Assembly (NCBI GenBank): GCA_028288025.1
Contig: JAQBOM010000001.1
Location: 124,001-188,000 of the forward strand
DNA from: Mucilaginibacter sp.
GTDB lineage: Bacteria; Bacteroidota; Bacteroidia; Sphingobacteriales; Sphingobacteriaceae
DNA length: 64,000 nucleotides
Reading direction: 5' to 3'
Positions 36,944 through 45,602 of the stretch are shown piece after piece. The position numbers and the translations under genes were made by a program. Numbering within the stretch: the first letter of the stretch is position 1; every line of letters starts with the position of its first letter. Below the pieces are notes generated by a model. The model made no database searches and had not been told where the DNA came from. It saw only the letters and a program-made list of their open reading frames with translations.

Positions 36944-37293
36944 GCTGTTTGACAGTAGTGGTAATGTACTAAAATTGTGGGTCGCGAATTAAAACATTGA
37001 TAATCATGAATAATTTATAATTTAAAAACTGAAAATTAGTTGAAGCGGGTAGTATGAAAGTAACACCCCTTTGTTTTGGGGCAACATAGCAGAGGTAAAT
37101 AGCTGAATAATGACCAAGTGTAGTGGGGTGAAGTTTACAACGCACTAACAATTACTCGAAAATCATTTAAAAAGTTCGAGATTTGTCCTGTTCCCTTTAC
37201 AAATTAAAGTCAAAACCTCAAGTCGGGAGATTTGAGGCTTTTTTTGTTTCAATGTCTCGTCCTAAGAAAAGTTGACTAAAATCAAGTCAACAC
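36944..37293. other. Non-coding region after the exporter, no gene seen
   Basis: AT-rich, with stop codons in all frames and no leader-like short gene. It contains a terminator near 37213-37245 and a GTTGACT/AGTCAAC inverted repeat (about 37271-37290) just before the transposase remnant, possibly part of an IS end. Confidence 0.4.
37213..37248 (+). terminator. Terminator
   Basis: CCTCAA..TC pairs with GA..TTGAGG around a GGGA loop, followed by CTTTTTTTG. It could end the exporter transcript. Confidence 0.65.
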
Positions 37294-37472
37294 ATGGAAA
37301 GAGAAGCAATTAAATCAAAGAATGGGTTCCCCCCATCGCGGTTCAGCCAAGCCTTCAAAAAGAAGGTAGTTGCAGAATTTGAAAGAGGCTTTTTAAACAA
37401 GGATCAGTTACAGGTAAAGTAGGTTTGCGTGGAAACTCCACCGTATTGAAATGGTGCCGGACGGGAAGATAA
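37294..37472 (+). pseudogene. Remnant of IS3-type transposase orfA
   Basis: The first frame reads FSQAFKKKVVAEFERGFLNKDQL, the N-terminal helix-turn-helix of IS3-family OrfA proteins, then meets TAG. After a frameshift the sequence continues GLRGNSTVLKWCRTGR, the expected next motif, and stops. Nothing of orfB is present. It is a truncated, frameshifted fragment. Confidence 0.75.
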
Positions 37473-37515
37473 CAAAAAAAGTGCTAAGGCCATATATAAG
37501 TGAACAAACGTATAC

Positions 37516-37547
37516 TTGCAGTATTAAAAATTAAAAACATACATTTG
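37516..37547 (+). promoter_or_regulatory. Promoter of the copper-efflux operon (TTG-N21-TAnnTTTG)
   Basis: TTG (37516-37518) and TACATTTG (37540-37547) match the Bacteroidota primary-sigma consensus with a 21-nt spacer. The ATG of the first gene begins 5 nt after the -7 element, so the mRNA would be nearly leaderless. Confidence 0.6.
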
Positions 37548-37552
37548 TCGTA

Positions 37553-37936
37553 ATGAAACGCACCGCGCTCATATTATTAACGTCTGTTTATCTTTTATCC
37601 TGCCTGGGATTAGGGGTAAACCGTTTTTATTGCTGCGGGAAGCTGGCTTCGGTTACGTTTCTATACGGCGCGACTGATAATACCGGCAAGCAATCTGCCG
37701 GTAAGGATAATTGCTGCAAAAACGAAAAACAAAGTTTCAAGGTAAAGGATAGCCATGTTAATGTGGCATCACTTTCTTTGAATGCCGCTGCACCCGCGAT
37801 AGTTCCATCTTTTATTCACCTGGATAATGAGGCCATCGCCGGCTTATTGCACACTAAAATAGTTTATAAAGGGAATGCCCCGCCGGGACATTCGGATATA
37901 CCTGTCTATACCCTTAACTGTACGTACAGGATCTGA
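37553..37936 (+). CDS. HYC_CC_PP family secreted protein (metal-efflux associated)
   Basis: 127 residues with a signal peptide (MKRTALILLTSVYLLSCLG). The three family marks appear in order: FYCCG after the signal peptide, DNCCKNE in the middle and APPGHSDIPVY with a terminal NCTYRI. These small cysteine-rich proteins precede CusA-type operons in Bacteroidota. The paired cysteines could bind copper in the periplasm; this is inference. First gene of the copper/silver operon. Confidence 0.8.
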   Translation: MKRTALILLTSVYLLSCLGLGVNRFYCCGKLASVTFLYGATDNTGKQSAGKDNCCKNEKQSFKVKDSHVNVASLSLNAAAPAIVPSFIHLDNEAIAGLLHTKIVYKGNAPPGHSDIPVYTLNCTYRI

Positions 37937-38068
37937 CCTGTACTTTTCTTAGCCATACGTCCTGTACCTGGCTAGTCTATTCATTGCAATCCATCATCTT
38001 AATTTAATAATCAACGCACGGCATATTGTGTCCGGCGCTATTTATCAATTCTCAATTTTTAAAAATTC

Positions 38069-38293
38069 ATGAAAAAAGTAATGCTGATGGCGGCCGCCAT
38101 CCTGATCTCTGCCGCAACCATATTTGCTTCCGGCGTTCACCCTGTTAAAGCTGTTGCCGATACATCAAAGAAGGCAGCCGCCAAAGTTGTGTATACCTGC
38201 CCGATGCATACCGATGTGGTGAGCTACAAGCCCGGCAAATGCCCGAAATGCGGCATGACGCTGGTTAAAAAAAGCGATCTGAAAAAGAAATGA
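38069..38293 (+). CDS. Small secreted heavy-metal-binding domain protein
   Basis: 74 residues: signal peptide (to about residue 32) followed by a single heavy-metal-binding domain, YTCPMHTDVVSYKPGKCPKCGMTLV. The CPMH and CPKCGM pairs are the metal-binding cysteines, histidine and methionines of this domain. The same domain heads both CusB-like adaptors downstream, so it may hand copper or silver ions to the pump like CusF. Confidence 0.87.
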   Translation: MKKVMLMAAAILISAATIFASGVHPVKAVADTSKKAAAKVVYTCPMHTDVVSYKPGKCPKCGMTLVKKSDLKKK

Positions 38294-38306
38294 ACCAGGT
38301 AAGTCC

Positions 38307-38530
38307 TAAGTCTTAAGTCTTTAGTCCTAAGTCAGCTGCTAAGTTAGTTTGGCTTTAGACCAATGTCATTAAGTTAAGAGATTTTTATCTTTTTGCCCTC
38401 TTTATTGCGCAGCAAAAGAGAGGGCGGACGAGCGTAGCAAAGTCCGGGTGAGTTAACGGAGCGCATTCATTACCGCTGTGTTCCCCTTAACTTAATAACA
38501 TTTGACTTTTGGCTTAAGACTCAGGACTCT
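38307..38530. repeat. Inverted pair of 7-bp-periodic tracts flanking a MITE-like element
   Basis: At 38307-38338 the heptamer TAAGTCY repeats about five times. At about 38503-38530 the same kind of tract occurs in the opposite orientation (CTTAAGACTCAGGACT). The element at 38362-38502 lies between them. Confidence 0.65.
38362..38502. mobile_element. MITE-like element, 141 bp
   Basis: Terminal inverted repeats AATGTCATTAAGTTAAG (38362-38378) and its complement (38486-38502) match at 16 of 17 positions. Inside are GC-rich hairpins: GCCCTCT/AGAGGGC (38395/38419) and CGGAC/GTCCG (38425/38442). There is no coding capacity. No clear target-site duplication could be seen. Confidence 0.65.
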
Positions 38531-38546
38531 AAAAAAAACAAAAAAA

Positions 38547-39821
38547 ATGATAAATCAACTTATTTCCCTTTCATTAAAAAACCGGTACATCGTTTTGCTG
38601 ATAGCGATTGCCCTTTTTGGATGGGGCGCCTGGTCGGTAAAACAAAATCCCATCGACGCTATTCCCGACTTGTCGGATAACCAGGTCATTGTATTTACCG
38701 AATGGCAGGGCCGCAGCCCGCAGATCATGGAAGACCAGGTGACGTATCCGCTGGTAAGCAACCTGCAGGGCATCCCTAAGGTACGGGCCATCCGCGCGAC
38801 GTCCATGTTCGGGATGAGCTTTGTCTATATCGTTTTTGACGATAAGGCCGATGTGTATTGGGCACGAAGCCGGGTACTGGAAAGGCTTAGTTATGCACAG
38901 CGTTTGCTGCCGCAGGGCATTACACCAACACTCGGCCCTGATGGCACAGGCGTAGGCCATATTTTGTGGTATACGCTGGATGCAAAAGGGATTGACCTGG
39001 GTGAACAGCGCGCGTTGCAGGATTGGTATGTCAAATTAGGTTTGCAAACAGTCCCCGGCGTGAGCGAGGTGGCATCATTCGGAGGGTTTGAAAAACAGTA
39101 CCAGGTCACCGTTGATCCGCACAAACTCAATTACTACAACATCCCTTTATCGCAAGTATTAAAAGCGGTTAAAAGCAATAACAATGATGTAGGCGGCCGC
39201 AAGTTTGAAATGAATGGCACAGGGTATATCGTCCGCGGCCTGGGCTATATCAAAAGTTTAAAGGATGTAGAGAATATCCCTATTGGGGTGATTAATACCA
39301 TCCCGGTAACGATAAAAGATGTTGCTACGGTGCAAATGGGGGGTGATGAACGATTGGGCATCTTCGACCGGAACGGCACAGGCGAAGCGGTGGGCGGTAT
39401 TGTAGTGATGCGGTATGGCGAAAACGCGGACAGGGTTATTCACGCGGTTAAAGATAAAATGGCCGACATCCAAAAAGGGCTGCCTCCGGGTGTGAAATTC
39501 AATATTGCCTATGACCGCAGCGAGGTGATTGAAAATGCAGTTAATTCCGTCAAACACACGCTCATCGAAGAAATGATAACCGTGTCTATCATTGTTATCC
39601 TATTCCTGTTCAGCTGGCGAAGCGCGCTAAGCATAATTATCCAGATCCCTATTACGATAGCCGCCAGTTTTATCCTGCTCAATGCCTTTGGCATCAGCTC
39701 CAATATCATGTCTTTAACAGGTATCGCATTAGCTATCGGTGTCATCGTGGATAACGGGATCGTTATGGTAGAAAACTCGCACCGGAACTTATCCATTGCA
39801 CAACAAAAAGAAAGATCATGA
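38547..39821 (+). CDS. cusA: CusA-type RND metal efflux pump, N-terminal part
   Basis: 424 residues: TM1, first periplasmic porter region (NPIDAIPDLSDNQVIV, GHILWYTL), TM2-TM4 ending IGVIVDNGIVMVENSHRNL, then a stop. It corresponds to the first 40% of a CusA/CzcA heavy-metal pump (usually about 1040 residues as one chain). The stop TGA overlaps the ATG of the next gene (ATGA), and together they make a complete pump. The break falls in the cytoplasmic loop between TM4 and TM5. Start at 38547 is the first ATG giving the usual MINQLISLSLKNR start. Confidence 0.88.
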   Translation: MINQLISLSLKNRYIVLLIAIALFGWGAWSVKQNPIDAIPDLSDNQVIVFTEWQGRSPQIMEDQVTYPLVSNLQGIPKVRAIRATSMFGMSFVYIVFDDKADVYWARSRVLERLSYAQRLLPQGITPTLGPDGTGVGHILWYTLDAKGIDLGEQRALQDWYVKLGLQTVPGVSEVASFGGFEKQYQVTVDPHKLNYYNIPLSQVLKAVKSNNNDVGGRKFEMNGTGYIVRGLGYIKSLKDVENIPIGVINTIPVTIKDVATVQMGGDERLGIFDRNGTGEAVGGIVVMRYGENADRVIHAVKDKMADIQKGLPPGVKFNIAYDRSEVIENAVNSVKHTLIEEMITVSIIVILFLFSWRSALSIIIQIPITIAASFILLNAFGISSNIMSLTGIALAIGVIVDNGIVMVENSHRNLSIAQQKERS

Positions 39822-41710
39822 CCACGGCAGAACGAATTAAAATCATAGAAGCCTCCTGCAAACAGGTTGGCCGCGGCGTGTTCTTTTCGACGCTTATCAT
39901 TGTGGCGTCTTTCTTGCCGGTTTTTTTACTGGAAGGACAGGAAGGTAAACTATTCGGCCCGCTGGCCTGGACGAAAACCTTTATCCTGGCTATTGACGCT
40001 ATCCTCGCGGTAACGCTGGCGCCGGTGCTCATTTCCTTTTTCCTGAAAGGGAAACTGCGCACCGATGATCACAACCCTTTAAACCGCGGGCTTGAAAAAA
40101 TTTATCGCCCTGTTCTCGACTGGTGCGTAACCTGGCGTAAAGCCACTATCGGCATTAATATCATTGCCTTACTGGTTAGCGTCCCGCTCTTATTGAGCTT
40201 AGGCAGTGAGTTTATGCCGCCGCTGGATGAAGGCTCCATTTTGTTTATGCCCGTTACCATGCCGGATATTTCCAATTCGGAAGCGAAGCAATTGCTGCAG
40301 GTACAGGACAGGATCATTAAAAGCGTGCCCGAAGTTGCCAATGTGTTGGGAAAAGCGGGCCGGGCAAATACAGCTACAGATAATTCGCCTATAAGCATGG
40401 TCGAAACCATTATTCTTTTAAAGCCAACAAGTGACTGGCGCAAAGGCCTGAAAAAAGAAGATATAATTAATGAACTGAACGCCAAGCTGCAAATACCCGG
40501 CGTAGTGAACGGCTGGACACAGCCCATTATCAATCGTATCAACATGTTATCCACGGGTATCCGTACCGACGTGGGCTTAAAGGTATATGGGCAGAACCTG
40601 GATACCATTTATGCCCTGTCAAACCAAATGAAACAGGCATTGCAGGGTGTCGCGGGCGTCAAGGATTTATATGTTGATCCCATTACAGGCGGTAAATACC
40701 TGGATATACAAGTGAACAAAGATGCCATAGCCAGGTACGGCCTGAGCGTGGACAACGTGAACGAAGTGGTTGAAAGCGCGTTAGGCGGGATGAACCTGAC
40801 CTCGACCATTGAAGGACGCAGGCGTTTCAGCGTTAACCTGCGGTTTGCGCAGGATTACCGGAGCAATCTCGATGCGATCAAACGTACCCTTGTTCAAACC
40901 CCGTCTAACGGGCCTGTTCCGCTATCATCCGTCGCGGATATAAAGATCAGCGATGGCCCGGCCATGATACAGTCTGAAAATGCACTGTTACGCGGAACTG
41001 TACTATTCAATGTGCGGGACCGCGATTTGGGCAGCACGGTTCATGAAGCACAGGACAGGTTGAACATTATGGTAAAGACGCTGCCAAAAGGTTATTACGT
41101 AGAATGGAGCGGCCAGTATGAAAACCTTATCCGGGCGCAGCGCACGTTAATACTGATCCTGCCCATTGTGCTGATCATCATATTTATGTGCCTGTACTTT
41201 GCTTTTCATTCCATCCGGGAGGCATTTTTCAGCCTTATCTCTATTCCATTTGCATTGATCGGAGGCGCATATATGGTGTATTTCTTCGGTGTGCATTTAT
41301 CCGTTGCTGTGGCGGTGGGCTTTATTGCGTTATTCGGTATTGCCGTAGAGACGGGTATTGTTATGGTGATCTATCTCAATGATGCCATGCAGCAGTTGGT
41401 CGCCTTAAAAGGTAATTCCAGGGCAACAATTACCAGGGAGGATTTGCGAACTTATGTGATGAACGGAGCGGTAAAGCGTTTACGGCCAAAACTAATGACT
41501 GTTTGTGTTGCCTTGTTTGGATTAGTGCCTGTGCTATGGGCAACCGGAACAGGCAGTGATGTGATGCTGCCCATTGTGCTGCCGATGATCGGCGGCGTAT
41601 TAACTTCTTCCACGCATATTTTATTGGTAACCCCGCTCATCTTTTTGATGGTGAAGGAATATGAACTAAAGAAATACGGCAAGCTGGAAGTATTGGAGGT
41701 AAAAGAATAA
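39818..41710 (+). CDS. cusA: CusA-type RND metal efflux pump, C-terminal part
   Basis: 630 residues beginning MTTAERIKIIEASCKQVGRG, a segment that lies inside intact CusA homologues. It carries TM5-TM6, the second porter region (EGSILFMPVTMPDIS, WTQPIINRINMLSTGIRTDVG) and TM7-TM12. It lies in the -1 frame relative to the upstream part and overlaps it by 4 nt (ATGA). Either two coupled polypeptides assemble, or a single-base change broke the gene. All expected segments are present in both parts and neither shows further decay. Confidence 0.88.
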   Translation: MTTAERIKIIEASCKQVGRGVFFSTLIIVASFLPVFLLEGQEGKLFGPLAWTKTFILAIDAILAVTLAPVLISFFLKGKLRTDDHNPLNRGLEKIYRPVLDWCVTWRKATIGINIIALLVSVPLLLSLGSEFMPPLDEGSILFMPVTMPDISNSEAKQLLQVQDRIIKSVPEVANVLGKAGRANTATDNSPISMVETIILLKPTSDWRKGLKKEDIINELNAKLQIPGVVNGWTQPIINRINMLSTGIRTDVGLKVYGQNLDTIYALSNQMKQALQGVAGVKDLYVDPITGGKYLDIQVNKDAIARYGLSVDNVNEVVESALGGMNLTSTIEGRRRFSVNLRFAQDYRSNLDAIKRTLVQTPSNGPVPLSSVADIKISDGPAMIQSENALLRGTVLFNVRDRDLGSTVHEAQDRLNIMVKTLPKGYYVEWSGQYENLIRAQRTLILILPIVLIIIFMCLYFAFHSIREAFFSLISIPFALIGGAYMVYFFGVHLSVAVAVGFIALFGIAVETGIVMVIYLNDAMQQLVALKGNSRATITREDLRTYVMNGAVKRLRPKLMTVCVALFGLVPVLWATGTGSDVMLPIVLPMIGGVLTSSTHILLVTPLIFLMVKEYELKKYGKLEVLEVKE

Positions 41711-42933
41711 TGAAAAAATATCAGATTATATTAACCGGCCTGGTGTGCGCGGCAACTTTTGCAAACGCCCAGCGCCTGTCATTAGATAGTGTTATAGCCC
41801 GCGTTGCCGCGAATCCCGGGTTACGGGCGTATGATGCAAAGATGAGTGCGCAGGATGCCTATGCAACCGGCGCGAAAAGCCTGGATGCGCCAAAGATCAG
41901 CGCGGGGCAGTACCAAACCCCGTATCAGCTTAATCCAAACGGGGGGTCCTTTATGATACAGGCCGAGCAAATGTTTACCAATACGGGCAAACTCCGGGCA
42001 AAAGAGGATTATATGAAAGGATTATCCAAAGTAACTGCCGAGGATAAGAACTACCTGAAAAATCAGCTGATTGCCCAGGCGAAGCAATATTACTACGAGC
42101 GGGTGGTGATCGAAAAAAAACTGGCTTTACTTCAAAATACAAAAAGCTTACTAGAGTATATGCTGAAGGATGCCAACATCCGGCTAACGTATGGTAAGGA
42201 AAAGCTCAGCAACATCTACAAAGCCAAAGCCGAACTATATCAACTGGACAACGCCCTCGAGCAATTGAACAATGACATCAGCCAAAAAAACATCATGCTG
42301 AACACGCTGATGAACCGGGATAAGCAAACCGCATTTACGGTAGACACGAATGTCGCAGTAAAGAATTATGAGACAACCGTAACCGATACGGCCAGTCTTG
42401 CAAGTACCCGCAGTGATATAAAAGGAATTAGCCGGAACATTGATTTGCAGCAGTTAAATGCGCAAATGGAATACAGCAAACGCAAACCTGATTTTGGTTT
42501 ACAAGCGGCACACATGATTAGTTATGGCGGCTTCCCGAACCAATATGTTTTAATGGCTTCCGTCACCATACCCATTGTGCCCTGGGCTTCCAAAGAATAC
42601 AAGGCTAATCTGAAGGGTATCCGTTACGAAGTAGAAGAACTGCAGCAAAAAAAAATGGATATGCTGAACCAGGCTGCGGGTCAACTCGCAGGGTTAAGGA
42701 TTGATATGGAGAGCAAAAAGAGGCAATTGAAAAATTATAATCAAAATATTATACCGGCTTTGCAAAATGGATACAAAACGGCACTGTTGGCATATGACCA
42801 AAATACTGGCGATCTGCCATCCGTATTGAACGGAATAAAGGATTTACAAACGGCACGTATGGAAGCTTTAGACCGTTTGCAGGAATTATTAACCCTACAG
42901 GTAGCTTATGAAAAAGAAAATGAGAGGTATTAA
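41710..42933 (+). CDS. TolC family outer-membrane channel of the copper pump
   Basis: 407 residues with a signal peptide (to NAQ). Alternating long helices of an outer-membrane efflux protein are visible, including LKNQLIAQAKQYYYERVVIEKKLALL and AELYQLDNALEQLNNDISQKNI. It is shorter than CusC (about 460) but typical for Bacteroidota members of CusA operons. The ATG shares one base with the CusA stop codon, indicating coupling. It provides the exit duct for the RND pump. Confidence 0.88.
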   Translation: MKKYQIILTGLVCAATFANAQRLSLDSVIARVAANPGLRAYDAKMSAQDAYATGAKSLDAPKISAGQYQTPYQLNPNGGSFMIQAEQMFTNTGKLRAKEDYMKGLSKVTAEDKNYLKNQLIAQAKQYYYERVVIEKKLALLQNTKSLLEYMLKDANIRLTYGKEKLSNIYKAKAELYQLDNALEQLNNDISQKNIMLNTLMNRDKQTAFTVDTNVAVKNYETTVTDTASLASTRSDIKGISRNIDLQQLNAQMEYSKRKPDFGLQAAHMISYGGFPNQYVLMASVTIPIVPWASKEYKANLKGIRYEVEELQQKKMDMLNQAAGQLAGLRIDMESKKRQLKNYNQNIIPALQNGYKTALLAYDQNTGDLPSVLNGIKDLQTARMEALDRLQELLTLQVAYEKENERY

Positions 42934-44167
42934 GATCATCATGTTTGTTGCATTAATATTTGGTGCAATCGCATGTACAGACCATAAGCAGGCAACGGTT
43001 AAAATACAGGCAAAAAGTGACATTCAGTACACCTGCCCGATGCATCCGCAGATCCTGGAGGATCATCCGGGGAGCTGCCCGATATGCGGGATGACCCTGG
43101 TTAAAAAATCGGGCCAGGCCAGTGAAGGGGCAGGTATTAGTTTGAATACCGTTTTACAACCGGTTAACTCCTCCGTCATTTCATCAGTGAATGCCATTAC
43201 ACCCGAAGAAAAGGAGATACCGGTAAGTATTTTAGCCAACGGCTATCTTGACTTTGATGCGCGTACATTTAACAATATCGCTTCACGCTTTTCGGGCCGC
43301 ATCGAAAAGTTATATATCAAATACGCTTTCCAGGAGATACACAAGGGGCAGCGCATTTTTGATGTCTATAGCCCTGACCTGGTTACCGCCCAGCAGGACC
43401 TGATCTACCTGGCAAAAAACTCCCAGCAGGAAACAGCGCTAATCAATGCTGCCAGGCAAAAACTGACACTATTGGGTATGACTTATGAACAAATTAACCA
43501 GGTACTGAAAACTGGAAAAGCGTTTTATAATCTGCCTGTTTACAGTCGGTATGAAGGGCATGTGCATGACACGCAACATAGTCAAATGGAAAGTGTAACG
43601 ACAGGCGCCAATGCAAGCTTTTCTAATAACCTTCCGCTTGCTGTAAAAGAGGGGATGTTTGTCCAAAAGGGGCAAACATTATTCAACGTTGTCGATCCAC
43701 ATATGTTATGGGCAGTCATCAAAATAGACCCGTCGGCAATTTCGGCCGTAAAATTAAACCAGACGGTGACGATTACACTACCGGATATACCGGGGAAAAT
43801 AATTAACGCAAAGGTGAACTTCATCGAACCGGTGCTGGAGAATGGAGATAAATCAACAAGCATTCGCGTGTATCTCATTAATATGGATCACGCCCTTAAG
43901 GTAAATAGCCTGGTTAAAGCCGAAATACAAACGGGAAAAAAAAGCGGGTTGTGGATACCGCGGTCAGCGGTTGTTGATCTGGGACGGACACGGATCGTGT
44001 GGCTTAAACAAGGTGCCCTATTCCGCGCTCACGAGGTAAGCACAGGCATAATGAACGGCAATGAGATACAGGTAACAAAAGGATTGATGCAAACAGACAG
44101 CCTGGCATCAAACGCCCAATATCTAACAGACAGCGAAAGCTTTATTAAAACAAAAGGCAATGAATAA
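42908..44167 (+). CDS. cusB: CusB-like periplasmic adaptor with heavy-metal-binding domain (1)
   Basis: 419 residues, probable lipoprotein (GAIACTDHK). Residues about 38-68 hold a heavy-metal-binding domain (YTCPMHPQILEDHPGSCPICGMTLV), followed by the adaptor core: barrel-sandwich halves (NIASRFSGRIEKLYIKY, VFVQKG-like VKEGMFVQKGQTLF), a helical hairpin (VTAQQDLIYLAKN) and a membrane-proximal domain. It overlaps the TolC gene by 26 nt; a second Met (42920) would reduce this to 14 nt. It connects CusA to the outer-membrane channel. Confidence 0.88.
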   Translation: MKKKMRGIKIIMFVALIFGAIACTDHKQATVKIQAKSDIQYTCPMHPQILEDHPGSCPICGMTLVKKSGQASEGAGISLNTVLQPVNSSVISSVNAITPEEKEIPVSILANGYLDFDARTFNNIASRFSGRIEKLYIKYAFQEIHKGQRIFDVYSPDLVTAQQDLIYLAKNSQQETALINAARQKLTLLGMTYEQINQVLKTGKAFYNLPVYSRYEGHVHDTQHSQMESVTTGANASFSNNLPLAVKEGMFVQKGQTLFNVVDPHMLWAVIKIDPSAISAVKLNQTVTITLPDIPGKIINAKVNFIEPVLENGDKSTSIRVYLINMDHALKVNSLVKAEIQTGKKSGLWIPRSAVVDLGRTRIVWLKQGALFRAHEVSTGIMNGNEIQVTKGLMQTDSLASNAQYLTDSESFIKTKGNE

Positions 44168-45377
44168 GATGAAAATAGTCGCGCTGCTGTTTGTCCTGTG
44201 GTTTACCGCATGCAAACAAAAGCCACAAGTTTTGTTAACTGCCACACAGGGCAAAGCGTACTACACCTGTTCAATGCACCCGCAGATACACGAGGACCAC
44301 CCGGGCAACTGCCCGATATGCGGGATGAAACTGATCAAAGTTGAACTTACAGGTTATAATGCCGCCGCCACGGATAAGATCACGTTAACACCAACGCAAA
44401 TCCAACTGGCAGGTATACAGACGGACACGGTCCGGGAAGAAAATACCGGAAGTGAAAAGACATTGACCGGAACAGTCACTGTCAACGAAAGCGATGCAGA
44501 GGAAATGAGCGCAAGGATAGCAGGCCGCATACAGCGATTATTTGTAAGAACAACAGGCGAAAAAATTTCGGTGGGCCAGCCCGTATATTCCATTTATAGT
44601 GACGACTTGCAGGAAGCCGAAAAGGAATACCTGCTGGCACGGCAACAACAAAAAGTGCTGCATAACCCGGATGTAGATTATCGGCAATTGATTGCCGCCG
44701 CGGAAAATAAGCTGCAGCTATGGGGCCTGTCGCGTGGACAGATCAGCGCCTTAGCGACATCAGGAAACGTGTCGGCTACGACAATTGTATTGAGTAAAGT
44801 CAACGGAACGGTTAGTGAGATAGCTGTTCATGAGGGAGACTATGTAACGGAAGGGATGCCTATCCTGAAAACACAGGGCTTGAATAGTTTATGGATAGAG
44901 GCCCAGGTTTACGCCGGCGAAACCAGTATCTATAAAGAAAATGCCCCGGTTAATGTGTCATTTCCAGACCTTGGAGAACAACGGGCCACCGGCAAGGTGG
45001 TGTTTGTTAATCCAGAATTAACCGGCACCTCCAAAGTTGATTTGATCAGGATCAGCATTCCAAATCCGCAGGGACTAATAAAACCCGGTATGCTGGCCTA
45101 TGTAACCATTGCGAATGGTAATAAACGCGCTTTAGCTGTCCCCGCTTCCGCTGTTTTAACGGACGGACGTGGCAGCAGGGTTTGGGTTAAAAATGCAGAT
45201 GGTAGTTTTTCATCGAGGACGATCGTCGCCGGTGCGGGAAACCAAACCTATGTGCCGGTTATTTCTGGCTTAACCGCCGGAGATGTTGTGGTGTCGAACG
45301 GCGCATATTTATTAAATAGTGAGTTTATTTTTAAGAACGGCGGCGATAAAAAGGGAATGGGCAATATGAAAATGTAA
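44160..45377 (+). CDS. CusB-like periplasmic adaptor with heavy-metal-binding domain (2)
   Basis: 405 residues, probable lipoprotein (WFTACKQK). It has the same layout as the preceding gene: heavy-metal-binding domain YTCSMHPQIHEDHPGNCPICGMKLI, then barrel-sandwich, hairpin (LQEAEKEYLLARQQQKVL) and beta-barrel domains. The two adaptors differ clearly in sequence, so this is an old duplication; hetero-oligomeric adaptors are possible. It overlaps the previous gene by 8 nt (alternative start 44169, one base after that stop) and is the last gene of the operon. Confidence 0.87.
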   Translation: MNKMKIVALLFVLWFTACKQKPQVLLTATQGKAYYTCSMHPQIHEDHPGNCPICGMKLIKVELTGYNAAATDKITLTPTQIQLAGIQTDTVREENTGSEKTLTGTVTVNESDAEEMSARIAGRIQRLFVRTTGEKISVGQPVYSIYSDDLQEAEKEYLLARQQQKVLHNPDVDYRQLIAAAENKLQLWGLSRGQISALATSGNVSATTIVLSKVNGTVSEIAVHEGDYVTEGMPILKTQGLNSLWIEAQVYAGETSIYKENAPVNVSFPDLGEQRATGKVVFVNPELTGTSKVDLIRISIPNPQGLIKPGMLAYVTIANGNKRALAVPASAVLTDGRGSRVWVKNADGSFSSRTIVAGAGNQTYVPVISGLTAGDVVVSNGAYLLNSEFIFKNGGDKKGMGNMKM

Positions 45378-45515
45378 TTGCAAAAGTTGTTTCATCTTAA
45401 ATTTTTTATCAAATGGGTGACTTGGGAAAGAACATTTTTTTCATTTCCATGTTTCAACAATATCCTTTAGTTAAAACTTTATAAATGACTAACCAACGTT
45501 TATAAAATGATAGGG

Positions 45516-45523
45516 TACTTTGG
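45516..45523 (+). promoter_or_regulatory. Possible -7 promoter element of the NRPS-like gene
   Basis: TACTTTGG, one base from TAnnTTTG, 80 bp upstream of the start. No clear -33 element was identified. Confidence 0.3.
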
Positions 45524-45602
45524 TAATTTAAATCTTCCAGTCATAATGTTTCTAACTGAAATTTCATGAATTGCGGGATTTTATAGTTTATAACAGATTT
45601 GT

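Noticed and set aside
39780..39821. Programmed -1 frameshift joining the CusA halves
   Set aside because: No X-XXY-YYZ heptamer is in frame at the A-rich run and no clear downstream pseudoknot was seen. Coupled translation or mutation is simpler.
40102..40608. Antisense open frame opposite cusA
   Set aside because: It is fully covered by well-conserved pump sequence on the other strand and has no recognisable features.
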